A DNA stretch of 64,000 nucleotides, taken from contig NZ_CADFGP010000019.1 in assembly GCF_902833905.1 (NCBI RefSeq), positions 80,964-144,963 on the forward strand. The letters are read 5' to 3'. The DNA is from Paraburkholderia tuberum STM678. GTDB lineage: Bacteria; Pseudomonadota; Gammaproteobacteria; Burkholderiales; Burkholderiaceae. Below are positions 28,271 to 37,076 of the stretch, one piece after another (position 1 is the first letter of the stretch; the number at the start of each line of letters is the position of its first letter). The position numbers and the translations under genes are program-made. The notes below the pieces were generated by a model. The model had not been told where the DNA came from, did no database searches, and saw only the letters and a program-made list of their open reading frames with translations.

Positions 28271-29089
28271 ATGATAGCCTTCCAATATTTTAATAACCAT
28301 GTGCGAATCGAGTCGAATGACGGCAACGGCGTCGCTACGATCGTGCTGGAGAGGCCCGCGCGGCGCAATGCGGTCGATCGGCAGGTGGCCGAGGCGTTGA
28401 GCGCTGCGTTCAGCCGCTTCGAGGCCGAGCCGGCGTGGCACGCGGCCGTGCTGTTCGGCGCGGGCGGCACATTTTGCGCGGGCGCGGACCTCGGCGCGCT
28501 CGCCGACGCGACGCGCCGCAATGAGCTGCACGCGGACGGCAGCGGCCCGGGGCCGATGGGACCGACACGCACATGCTTCAGCAAACCGGTGATCGCCGCG
28601 ATCGCCGGCTATGCGGTGGCGGGTGGGCTCGAGCTTGCCGCGATGTGCGACCTGCGCGTCGTCGAGGAAGATGCGGTGCTCGGCGTGTTCTGCCGGCGTG
28701 TCGGCATTCCGCTGATCGACGGCGGCACGATCCGGCTGCCGCGACTGATCGGTCTGTCGCGTGCGCTCGATCTGATCCTGACCGGCCGCGCGGTCGATGC
28801 GCGCGAGGCGCTTTCGTTCGGGCTCGCCAACCGCGTGGTGCCGAAGGGCGAAGCGCGCGCGGCTGCCGAGCAACTGGCCGCGGAGCTCGCCGCGTTTCCG
28901 CAGGCGGCGCTGCTCGCCGATCGTCGCTCCGCGCTCGAGAACAGCACGCTGGACGATCTCGCCGAGGCATTGCGGCGCGAAGGCGCGGGCGGCTACCCGG
29001 CGGTCTTGGCCGAGGGCGTGGCGGGCGCGGCGCGCTTTGCGTCCGGCGCGGGCCGTCATGGCGACACGTTCGACGCGGATCGCGGATAA
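28271..29089 (+). CDS. enoyl-CoA hydratase/isomerase family protein
   Basis: The 272-residue crotonase-fold protein shows ERPARRNAVDRQ, the oxyanion-hole segments GTFCAGADLGAL and AGYAVAGGLELAAMCDLR (with the first catalytic-position Glu), and GIPLIDGGTIRLPRLIG. The family hydrates 2-enoyl-CoA thioesters or isomerises them. The second usual Glu position is not conserved, which points to a subfamily with a different reaction. The downstream SRPBCC gene lies 99 bases away on the same strand, so the two may share an operon. The physiological substrate is unknown. Confidence 0.87.
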   Translation: MIAFQYFNNHVRIESNDGNGVATIVLERPARRNAVDRQVAEALSAAFSRFEAEPAWHAAVLFGAGGTFCAGADLGALADATRRNELHADGSGPGPMGPTRTCFSKPVIAAIAGYAVAGGLELAAMCDLRVVEEDAVLGVFCRRVGIPLIDGGTIRLPRLIGLSRALDLILTGRAVDAREALSFGLANRVVPKGEARAAAEQLAAELAAFPQAALLADRRSALENSTLDDLAEALRREGAGGYPAVLAEGVAGAARFASGAGRHGDTFDADRG

Positions 29090-29188
29090 GTCGGCGCCGC
29101 GCGATCGGCGACAGGTTTGCAATCGCCGGTCGCGACACCCCCGCGCGCACGAGACCTGGGTTGCCCGAAACGAACAGGAGGAAATGCG

Positions 29189-29581
29189 ATGGCGACGATC
29201 TACCGGGAAATCGCCGTGGCAACCACCGCGGCCGATGCATGGGCCGCGCTGCGCGATCCCGCCGGGGTCGCCCGCGTATTCGCGGGCGTGCTGATCGCGG
29301 CGCGCATGGAAGGCGACCTGCGCTGGGTCACCTTCGCCGACGGCACCGTGGTCGAGGAACGCGTGATCGCCGTCGACGATGCCCACATGCGGCTCGCCTA
29401 CTCGGTGGGCGGCGGGCGCTTCGAGCATCATCATGCGACGCTGCAGGTCGTGGCCGACACGTCCGCACATTGCCGCGTGATCTGGATCGCCGACTTCAAG
29501 CCCGACGATCGCAGCAACGTGGTCGAAGCGCTGACGGATGCGGGCTGCGCGGCACTCGGGCGCAACCTCGCGCGGCGCTGA
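29189..29581 (+). CDS. SRPBCC-fold (START-like) domain protein
   Basis: The 130-residue protein starts MATIYREIAVATTAADAW, the usual first strand of polyketide-cyclase/START-like proteins, and carries WVTFADGTVVEERVIAV and AYSVGGGRFEHHHA. These form a hydrophobic ligand pocket and often bind lipids or aromatic compounds, or act as cyclases. The start at 29189 is fixed by an AGGAGG ribosome site 8 bases before the ATG. Function is unknown. Confidence 0.8.
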   Translation: MATIYREIAVATTAADAWAALRDPAGVARVFAGVLIAARMEGDLRWVTFADGTVVEERVIAVDDAHMRLAYSVGGGRFEHHHATLQVVADTSAHCRVIWIADFKPDDRSNVVEALTDAGCAALGRNLARR

Positions 29582-29779
29582 ACGCCCCCTGGCGGCTCGG
29601 GCTCCCGCCGCCGCGTTCCACAAAAAACAACAGCTTTCCGGACAGCCGGCAAGCCAGATTTGACTTAGGTAGAATCCCCTACTGTTTTTCCCTAGCCGGC
29701 GACAGCGTTTCCGCCTTCGGAATCGCCCGCCCGGCGCCCGTTGTTCGCGCCGCTTCACGCGTCACACCCCATCATCGCC

Positions 29780-30937
29780 ATGCCATTGCCTCTGCTTGCC
29801 CTTGCCGTTGCCGCGTTTGGAATCGGTACCACCGAGTTCGTCATCATGGGCCTGTTGCCCGATGTCGCGCGCGATCTGTCCGTGTCGATTCCGGCGGCTG
29901 GCATGCTGGTGTCCGCGTATGCGCTCGGCGTCACGATCGGCGCGCCGATCGTCGCGATCGCGGTCGCCAACATGCCGCGCAAAAAGGCCCTGATGAGCCT
30001 GATCGGCGTATTCATCGTCGGCAATCTGCTGTGCGCGATCGCGCCGGGCTACGCGGTGCTGATGGCCGCGCGCATCGTCACCGCGTTCTGCCACGGCGCG
30101 TTTTTCGGCATCGGCTCGGTGGTCGCGGCCGGGCTCGTCGCGCCGAATCGCCGCGCGCAGGCAATCGCGCTGATGTTCACCGGCCTCACGCTCGCCAACG
30201 TGCTCGGCGTGCCGCTCGGCACCGCGCTCGGCCAGGCGGTCGGCTGGCGCGCTACTTTCTGGGCCGTGACCGGCATCGGCGTGCTGGCGGCGGCCGCGCT
30301 CGCGGTGTGCCTGCCCGCGAAGATCGAGATGCACAAGGCGAGCCTCGTGCGCGAATTCAGCGTGCTGAAGAACCCGCAGGTGCTGATGGTGCTCGGTATC
30401 AGCGTGTTCGCGTCGGCGAGCCTGTTTTCGACCTTCACCTACATCACGCCGATTCTCGAAGACGTGACCGGCTTCACGCCGCACGCGGTCACCCTGGTGC
30501 TGCTCTTGTTCGGCCTCGGCCTGACGGTCGGCAGCACGCTCGGCGGCAAGCTCGCGGACTGGCGGCTGATGCCCTCGCTGGTCGCGTTCCTGATGGCGAT
30601 CGTCGTGATCCTGTGCGTGTTCGCGGGCACGATGCACGCGCGCACTCCGGCGATGCTGACCGTGTTCGTGTGGGGGGTGCTCGCATTCGCGATCGTGCCG
30701 CCGCTGCAGATGCTGATCGTCGATCGGGCGAGCCACGCGCCGAATCTGGCGTCGACGCTGAATCAGGGGGCGTTCAACCTCGGCAACGCGACCGGCGCAT
30801 GGCTCGGCGGCATGGCGATCGGCGCCGGCGCGCCGCTGACGACGCTCCCGTGGGTCGGCGTCGCGACCGCGCTCGGCGCGCTGTTGTTGACGTTGTGGTC
30901 GGTGTCGATCGAGCGGCGGGTGGCCGTGGCGGGGTGA
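29780..30937 (+). CDS. MFS transporter, AraJ/drug-resistance type
   Basis: The 385-residue protein has about 12 membrane helices and begins ALAVAAFGIGTTEFVIMGLL, typical of the AraJ/PbuE group (DHA1 family). The loop 2-3 region has NMPRKKALMSLIG in the position of the MFS signature. A late helix is marked by NQGAFNLGNATGAWLGG. These proteins export sugars, nucleosides or drugs by proton antiport. An in-frame TTG 13 codons upstream is the only alternative start. Confidence 0.9.
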   Translation: MPLPLLALAVAAFGIGTTEFVIMGLLPDVARDLSVSIPAAGMLVSAYALGVTIGAPIVAIAVANMPRKKALMSLIGVFIVGNLLCAIAPGYAVLMAARIVTAFCHGAFFGIGSVVAAGLVAPNRRAQAIALMFTGLTLANVLGVPLGTALGQAVGWRATFWAVTGIGVLAAAALAVCLPAKIEMHKASLVREFSVLKNPQVLMVLGISVFASASLFSTFTYITPILEDVTGFTPHAVTLVLLLFGLGLTVGSTLGGKLADWRLMPSLVAFLMAIVVILCVFAGTMHARTPAMLTVFVWGVLAFAIVPPLQMLIVDRASHAPNLASTLNQGAFNLGNATGAWLGGMAIGAGAPLTTLPWVGVATALGALLLTLWSVSIERRVAVAG

Positions 30938-30944
30938 GCTTGCC

Positions 30945-31155
30945 GGGCACTTTGACGATGCGCGAAATGGGGTATTCCATTCCGGCGCGCGACAGCCGCT
31001 GTTCCGTGCCGATGCACCAGTGTTCGATGTCCGCCAGCAACGACGAGCGGCCCTGAGGGTAAGGCCTCGTTCGACAGCATTTCAGCCAGCGAGTGGAAAC
31101 GATCTGCAACAGATCTTGAGCCGGGCGCCGAGGCCAATACCCGCTTCCACTCACG
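30945..31155 (-). pseudogene. possible frameshifted remnant of an unknown gene
   Basis: Two minus-strand frames read like protein and join across one likely frameshift near 31050. One gives RFHSLAEMLSNEALP and the next LADIEHWCIGTEQRLSRAG then EYPISRIVKVPGKL. No family is recognised, no start is found, and the fragment runs into the end of the MFS gene. It may be debris of a gene lost next to the toxin-like gene. Confidence 0.35.
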
Positions 31156-31339
31156 CTTTTCCGCGAACACAGCTTTCGCGACGTGCAGTGACGGGCGCGG
31201 CGTGCGGACCATCGTGCTAGGTTGTCGGCTCACCAATTCTCAACGCACGCGAGTTCGACGGCGACGCACAAACGCGTCCGACGGTGACAGCAAATCGTGA
31301 CCGCTGTCATCGATTTCGAGCCAGGCAGTTTATCCACAC

Positions 31340-31972
31340 ATGTCCACGCCGTTTCCTTACACAGTCTCCGAATCGTCGTTTGCCTGGAATGGTAAAAGAC
31401 CGACAGTCAGGGCTCTCTTCGACGCCCGCCCACCCACCGTTCCACGTGATGCAAAGGCCATTTTCGACGAAGATCTCGGCTGCATCATTGGATACAAGAA
31501 GGAAGTAGCCGGCGTATTCCGTATCTATACATTGGACGGCGGGGAATCCTTGAGCGAAAAGCCGCTGGAAGCCCCGCTGATCGATCCGCTCGATGTGCTG
31601 TTTCTCGTCGGAGGCATCTGGACGGCTGGCACTCGAGGCATCACGCGAGCAGGGATAAGAGGAGTAGGCTCCGCGATCGACCGGACCACGCTGTTTCGTT
31701 TACGTACGCGATACCATGCGCTGATGCAGCGGCCTTTGCGTTTTGCCGCCGCACCGCTCGCGCATATGGGAAATCCCGGACGCTATGTACCCGTTCACAT
31801 CCTTCGCCTTACCCTGAAATATGGCAAACGTGCCGCCGACCCCGCAGGGCACACTGGCGTGTTTCAATACACCTATCCAATCACGCGCAATGGCACAGCA
31901 TATATGCTCGAAGTCGTCGTGCGGGAGAGCGACTACACCGTTCTGCACTTTGCCTATAAACCTCTTCCATGA
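31340..31972 (+). CDS. orphan polymorphic-toxin-like protein
   Basis: The 210-residue protein has no signal peptide. A hydrophobic pre-toxin stretch, PLIDPLDVLFLVGGIWTAGT, lies near residues 79-98. The C-terminal 60 residues (VPVHILRLTLKYGKRAADPA, then GTAYMLEVVV and VLHFAYK) look like the compact C-terminal domain seen on Rhs and CdiA toxins, thought to be a BECR-fold ribonuclease. No full-length Rhs, VgrG or PAAR gene is near. The gene overlaps the next one by 4 bases (ATGA), as toxin and immunity genes do. The toxin assignment is from pattern only; the active site is unproved. Confidence 0.55.
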   Translation: MSTPFPYTVSESSFAWNGKRPTVRALFDARPPTVPRDAKAIFDEDLGCIIGYKKEVAGVFRIYTLDGGESLSEKPLEAPLIDPLDVLFLVGGIWTAGTRGITRAGIRGVGSAIDRTTLFRLRTRYHALMQRPLRFAAAPLAHMGNPGRYVPVHILRLTLKYGKRAADPAGHTGVFQYTYPITRNGTAYMLEVVVRESDYTVLHFAYKPLP

Positions 31973-32523
31973 AGCATCCCACCGTCTACACGACTGCCCC
32001 TGCCACCGGCGTTTCCGCCACGGTGCGGTGGGATGAAGAAAGCTCCACGCTGTTCTGCGAGGTCAACTATTCACCTTTGCCTTCGCCGCGGGAACCGCAA
32101 AGCAGTCTCAGCGACTTGCTGGACGTGCGCTTCGGCATCGGCACGCCTTCCTATGTCCTGACGGCGGGCACGTTGTCGATGCTTCTCGATCAGCATCGCC
32201 GGTTGACCCGGTTGGACTTTTACACGAATCCCGAGCGGTGGACGGTGCGCATGTCTGAACCACTCACAGACCCGACCGACAGAACTCCGCACATCGAGAC
32301 AGAATTCGACGAGCACGGACATGCGGACGACATGGAACCACCGGTGATCGTTTACGAGCCTCGTGACGGCACCCTTTACCTGTCGTGGGGCCCCGTGTCT
32401 CACTGGTACGGTATCGCGCCAGCGCTCGCGATCGGCGTCGCTGACGACAAGCGCCTCACGCAGATTCGTCTGCACGGTCTGACGATACCGCCGCGGAGCA
32501 GCAAATCCGCGCCTATCGAGTAA
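31969..32523 (+). CDS. candidate immunity protein of the preceding toxin-like gene
   Basis: The 184-residue product is soluble and acidic, rich in Asp, Glu and Pro, with no domain I recognise. It begins MKHPTVYTTAPATG and has the separated segments VYEPRDGTLYLSWGPVSHWY and ADDKRLTQIRLHGL. It overlaps the toxin-like gene by 4 bases, which strongly implies co-translation. Immunity function is inferred from this layout, not from sequence likeness. Confidence 0.5.
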   Translation: MKHPTVYTTAPATGVSATVRWDEESSTLFCEVNYSPLPSPREPQSSLSDLLDVRFGIGTPSYVLTAGTLSMLLDQHRRLTRLDFYTNPERWTVRMSEPLTDPTDRTPHIETEFDEHGHADDMEPPVIVYEPRDGTLYLSWGPVSHWYGIAPALAIGVADDKRLTQIRLHGLTIPPRSSKSAPIE

Positions 32524-32597
32524 GGATCGCACACGAGATCGAGCAAATCTCGCGGCAAAGATACGCGCGACCCACACGCGTAGTAGCATCCCCGCCG

Positions 32598-33759
32598 ATG
32601 AAAGTCATCTTCACCTGCGATTTCCTCGCGCTGATCCTGAGCGTCGCTGTCGTCGGACTCGGCAGCGGCGCCGCCCTTCCCCTCACCGCTCTGGCGCTCG
32701 CTCAAGCCGGTTACGGCACCGACGCGGTCGGTCTGTTGAACCGCCGCGCAGGCGGGCGGCGGTCTCGCCGTGGTGCCGCTCGCCGGCCGGATCGCGGCGC
32801 GCTTCGGTGGCCGCCAGGTGATCGTCGGCGCGGTGCTGGTGGTTGCTTGCGCGACCGCATTGATGCAGCTCACCGCGAACCTGCGGCTATGGGCGCTGCT
32901 GCGCGTGCTGTGCGGCGCGGCGCTGATGCTGCTGTTCACGATCGGCGAAGCGTGGGTCAACCAGCTCGCCGACGATGCGTCGCGCGGCCGCGTGATCGCG
33001 ATCTACGCGACCAACTTCACGCTGTTCCAGATGTCGGGCCCGGTGCTGGTGAGCCAAATCGCGGGCTTCACGCAGGGACGGTTCGTGCTGTGGGGCGCGA
33101 TATTCCTGCTTGCGTCGCCGCTGCTCGCGACGATCCGTGCCACACCGCACGCATCGAGCGACGAACACGCCGGGCACGGCGACTGGCGCCGCGTACTGCC
33201 GCGCATGCCCGCGCTCGTGATCGGCACCGGCTTCTTCGCGCTGTTCGACCCGATCGCGCTATCGCTGCTGCCGCTGTTCGCGATGTCGCATGGCATGTCG
33301 AGCGAAGTGGCCGTGCTGTTCGCGTCGGCGCTGCTGCTCGGCGATACGACGATGCAGTTTCCGATCGGCTGGCTCGCCGACCGGCTCGGCCGCGAACGCA
33401 TGCATATCGGCTGCGGCATCGTGGTCGTCGCGTTGTTGCCGCTGCTGCCGTGGGCAGTCGGCTCGCCGTGGCTGCGCTGGCCGCTGCTGTATGTGCTCGG
33501 CGCGGCCGCGGGCGCGATCTACACGCTGTCGCTGGTGGCCTGCTGCGAGCGCTTTCGCGGTGTCGCGCTGGTGTCGGCGAGTTCGCTGGTCGGCGCGTCG
33601 TGGAGCGCGGCGAGCTTCGGCGGTCCGCTCGTCGCCGGCGCGTTGATGAAAACGGTCGGCCACGAAGCGGTGGTCGGCGTGCTGTTGTGCGCGGCGCTCG
33701 CGTTTCTGGCGGCGGCGTGGTGGGAGCGTCGGCGGATTGCGCTGCGGGCGCCGAGTTGA
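32598..33759 (+). pseudogene. MFS transporter (YcaD/YfkF-like), broken by a frameshift
   Basis: The N-terminal 47 codons (MKVIFTCDFLALILSVAVVG...GTDAVGLL) and the rest (VVPLAGRIAARFGGRQVIVG onward, to ALRAPS at 33757) lie in different frames. The join is at about 32739-32742, just after VGLL, and the downstream frame is +1 relative to the first, so one extra base restores TAAQAGGGLAVVPLAG. Beyond the break the protein is a normal 12-helix MFS transporter (FPIGWLADRLGRERM in the mid-loop). It could be a true pseudogene or a sequencing error. Confidence 0.75.
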
Positions 33760-33885
33760 CGAATAGACGCTAATTGCTGGCTTTTACGATCTATACGCAG
33801 GGTGCTAATCTCAATCCACGTTGCGCGGACACTCGACGAACGGCCCATATTTCGTGGCGCCGCCGCAAGCAACGGGGAGTCCGCC

Positions 33886-35670
33886 ATGGTCTCGATGCGC
33901 CTGTTGCTCCGTGCCAGCCTGTTGGGCACGGCGATCGCGGTAGCCGCGATCGTCGCGGCGAACTGTGGAGGCGGCGGAGGCGGAAACAGCAGCGGCCCGA
34001 CGGGCGCGAGCGTCGGCTCCGGCGGTAGCGGCGCGTCCGGCGCATCGGCCCCGGCCGCAGCGAGCGGCGGCAGCACCACCAGCGGTGGCACCACGAGCGG
34101 CGGCACCACCACCGGTAGCACCGGCGGCTCGGGCACCTCGATGGGCGGCACATCGGCGGCAGCCGTGCGCGACGTGCTCACCTATCACGACGACATCGCG
34201 CGCACCGGCCAGAACCTCGGCGAAACCACACTGACGCCCGCCAACGTGGCGGCTTCGACGTTCGGCAAGGTCGGCTTCTTTAGCGTCGACGGCAAGGTCG
34301 ACGCGCAGCCGCTATTCGTCGCTGCGCTGGCGATCGCGGGCGGCACGCACAACGTGCTGTACGTCGCGACCGAGAACGACAGTGTGTACGCATTCGATGC
34401 CGACACCGGCGCGACCCTGTGGCAGGTGCGCACACTCGGCACCGGCGAAACCCCGAGCGACGACCTCGGCTGCAGCCAGATCGTGAACACCATCGGCATC
34501 ACCTCGACACCGGTGATCGACCGTTCGCGCGGCACGCACGGCACGATCTACGTCGTCGCGATGTCGAAGGACGCGGCCGGCGGCTACCATCATCGCATTC
34601 ACGCGCTCGACCTCGCGACCGGCGCCGAGCTGCTGAACGGTCCCACCGAAGTCGCCGCCTCTTACCCGGGCAGCGGCGCGGGTAATACGAACGGCGTCGT
34701 GCCGTTCACCGCGTCGTTGTACGCGGAGCGCGCGGGGCTGCTATTGCTCGGCAACACGGTCTACACGACGTGGACCTCGCACTGCGACGACGGCGGCTAT
34801 ACGGGCTGGATCATGGGCTACGGCGCCGACACCTTGCAGCAGACCACCGTGCTCAACCTGACGCCTAACGGCATCGGCGGCGCGATCTGGATGAGCGGCG
34901 CGGGACCGGCGTCGGACGGCTCGTCGATCTATCTGCTCGATGCCAACGGCACGTTCGACACGACGATGACGTCGAGCGGCTTCCCCGCCAGCAAGGATTT
35001 CGGCAATACGTTCCTGAAGCTCGGCACGGCGGGAGGCCTGTCGGTGGCGGACTACTTCGCGATGACGAACGTCGTGCAGGAGGCCCACGACGACATCGAC
35101 CTCGGCTCCGGCGGCGCACTGGTGCTGCCGGACCTGACCGACGCGAACGGCACCGTACAGCATCTGACGCTCGGCGCGGGCAAGGACAGCACCATCTACG
35201 TGCTGAATCGCGACTCGATGGGCAAGTTCAACCCGGCGGCCGACAACATCTATCAGGAGATTCCCGCGCAGCTGGCCGGCGGCGAGTTCGGCATGCCCGC
35301 CTATTTCAACGGGCGCGTGTATTTCGGCTCGGTCGGCGATCATCTGAAGGCGTTCACCGTGACCAACGCGAAGCTGTCGATCACACCGACCGCGCAAAGC
35401 GCGATGACGTTCGCCTATCCCGGGACGACGCCGAGCATCTCGGCGAACGGCACCACGAACGGCATCGTGTGGGCCGCCGAAAACGGCACCGTCGCGGCCT
35501 TGCATGCGTTCGACCCGATCACGCTCAACGAGCTGTACAACAGCAACCAGATGGGCACGCGCGATCAGTTCGGCACGGGCAACAAGTTCATCACACCATT
35601 GATCGCAAACGGCAAGGTGTATGTCGGCACGACGAATGGGGTGGCCGTATTCGGGTTGCTGGGTGGGTGA
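33886..35670 (+). CDS. exported beta-propeller (PQQ-like repeat) protein, probable lipoprotein
   Basis: The 594-residue protein has a hydrophobic leader with a cysteine after VAAIVAAN, consistent with a lipobox. A Gly/Ser/Thr-rich linker follows (residues about 28-85), then a long domain of repeated propeller blades such as NVLYVATENDSVYAFDADTG and GKVYVGTTNGVAVFG. These blades resemble PQQ-dehydrogenase-like or WD-like structural repeats, but the tryptophan docking motifs of a true quinoprotein are not obvious, so enzyme activity is unproved. It is likely at the cell envelope. A GGGGAG ribosome site fixes the ATG at 33886; an earlier in-frame ATG has none. Confidence 0.75.
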   Translation: MVSMRLLLRASLLGTAIAVAAIVAANCGGGGGGNSSGPTGASVGSGGSGASGASAPAAASGGSTTSGGTTSGGTTTGSTGGSGTSMGGTSAAAVRDVLTYHDDIARTGQNLGETTLTPANVAASTFGKVGFFSVDGKVDAQPLFVAALAIAGGTHNVLYVATENDSVYAFDADTGATLWQVRTLGTGETPSDDLGCSQIVNTIGITSTPVIDRSRGTHGTIYVVAMSKDAAGGYHHRIHALDLATGAELLNGPTEVAASYPGSGAGNTNGVVPFTASLYAERAGLLLLGNTVYTTWTSHCDDGGYTGWIMGYGADTLQQTTVLNLTPNGIGGAIWMSGAGPASDGSSIYLLDANGTFDTTMTSSGFPASKDFGNTFLKLGTAGGLSVADYFAMTNVVQEAHDDIDLGSGGALVLPDLTDANGTVQHLTLGAGKDSTIYVLNRDSMGKFNPAADNIYQEIPAQLAGGEFGMPAYFNGRVYFGSVGDHLKAFTVTNAKLSITPTAQSAMTFAYPGTTPSISANGTTNGIVWAAENGTVAALHAFDPITLNELYNSNQMGTRDQFGTGNKFITPLIANGKVYVGTTNGVAVFGLLGG

Positions 35671-35727
35671 AGCGGACGACGCGCCGATTCATTTCGACCC
35701 GGTACGCCCAAGGTCCCGCACAAACGA

Positions 35728-35756
35728 CGAGGGCCGGCATTGCGCGCCGGCCCTCG
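35728..35756. terminator. bidirectional hairpin between convergent genes
   Basis: A perfect 11-bp GC-rich stem (CGAGGGCCGGC with GCCGGCCCTCG) with a 7-base loop lies between the propeller gene and fahA. It lacks a strong T-tract on either side. Confidence 0.6.
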
Positions 35757-35777
35757 CTCATCGTGACTGCCGCGCGC

Positions 35778-37076
35778 TCACCCTCGCGCCGGCAGAATCT
35801 GTCCGGCACACGCGCCGAACCCCACGCGATACCCGTCGCCCTGGCACCAGCCGACGAGCGTCAACTCATCGCCGTCCTCGATGAACGTGCGCGTGCCGCC
35901 CTCCTTCAACGCCAGCGGCTTCTTGCCGTTCCACGTCAGCTCCAGCAGGCTGCCGTACGAATCCTCGGTCGGCCCGCTGATCGTCCCCGAGCCCATCAGG
36001 TCGCCCACCCGCGTATTGCAGCCCGCCACCGTGTGATGCGCGAGCTGCTGCGCCATCGTCCAGTACATATATTTGAAGTTGGTCCGCGCGATCGTGCTCG
36101 CTTGCCGCGCGGGTTGCGCACGCAATGTCACTTCGAGGTGAATGTCGAACGCATGCTTTCCTCGATGCCGCAGATAGGCGAGCGGCTCCGGCTCCTGCAC
36201 CGGCTGCGCGACGCGGAAGGGTTCGAGCGCATCGAGCGTGACGACCCACGGTGAGATCGTCGTCGCGAAGGTCTTCGCATTGAATGGACCGAGCGGCACG
36301 TATTCCCATTGCTGGATGTCGCGCGCGCTCCAGTCGTTCAGCAGCACCATGCCGAAAATGTGCGCCTCCGCGTCCTCGCACGCGATCGGCTCGCCCAGCG
36401 CATTGCCGCCGCCGATGATGAAACCCGTCTCCAGTTCGATATCGAGCTTGCGGCTCGCGCCGAACACCGGACGCTCCTGGTCGGGCAACTTCAGCTGACC
36501 ATTCGGACGACGCACCGGCGTCCCGCTCACGACCACCGACGACGCCCGTCCGTTGTAGCCGATCGGCATCTCCGACCAGTTCGGCAGCAGCGCATTCTTC
36601 GGATCGCGGAACATCGCGCCGACATTGGTCGCGTGTTCCTTCGATGAATAGAAATCCGTGTAGCCCGGAATCTGCACCGGCAGATGCAGACGCGCATCAG
36701 CCGCGCGCACGAGCACCTTCGCGCGCAACGCGGCATCGTCGCGCAGCGTCGCGGTGTCGCGCGCGAGCAGTTGGCTCAGTTGGATACGCACGCTGCGCCA
36801 CACGTCGCGGCCAAGCGCGATGAAATCGTTCAGCGCATCGCGCGCGAACACGTTGTGCGCCGGCACGTTCAGCAGACCCGCGGCCTGCAACGCGGCGAGA
36901 TCGACTATCTGATCGCCGATCGCGACGCCCACGCGACGCGCGTCGTTGCCACGGTCGCTGAAAATGCCGAACGGCAGGTTCTGGATCGGGAAGTCGCCAG
37001 CCGGGTCGTTGGCCGACTCGATCCAGCTCTTGCGCGACGCATCGAGCGTCGCCTGGAGATCGTTCACCGCGTTCAT
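35778..37076 (-). CDS. fahA: fumarylacetoacetase
   Basis: The 432-residue protein is the normal length. It hydrolyses fumarylacetoacetate to fumarate and acetoacetate, the last step of tyrosine breakdown. Metal-binding and catalytic landmarks are visible: YTDFYSSKEHATNVG (Asp ligand), DIELETGFIIGGGNA (two Glu ligands), NDWSARDIQQWEYVPLGPF (Asp) and the GSGTISGPTEDSYGSL loop. The start at 37076 overlaps the hmgA stop by 4 bases (ATGA) and has a GGAG site, so it is translationally coupled to hmgA. Confidence 0.95.
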   Translation of the reverse strand: MNAVNDLQATLDASRKSWIESANDPAGDFPIQNLPFGIFSDRGNDARRVGVAIGDQIVDLAALQAAGLLNVPAHNVFARDALNDFIALGRDVWRSVRIQLSQLLARDTATLRDDAALRAKVLVRAADARLHLPVQIPGYTDFYSSKEHATNVGAMFRDPKNALLPNWSEMPIGYNGRASSVVVSGTPVRRPNGQLKLPDQERPVFGASRKLDIELETGFIIGGGNALGEPIACEDAEAHIFGMVLLNDWSARDIQQWEYVPLGPFNAKTFATTISPWVVTLDALEPFRVAQPVQEPEPLAYLRHRGKHAFDIHLEVTLRAQPARQASTIARTNFKYMYWTMAQQLAHHTVAGCNTRVGDLMGSGTISGPTEDSYGSLLELTWNGKKPLALKEGGTRTFIEDGDELTLVGWCQGDGYRVGFGACAGQILPARG

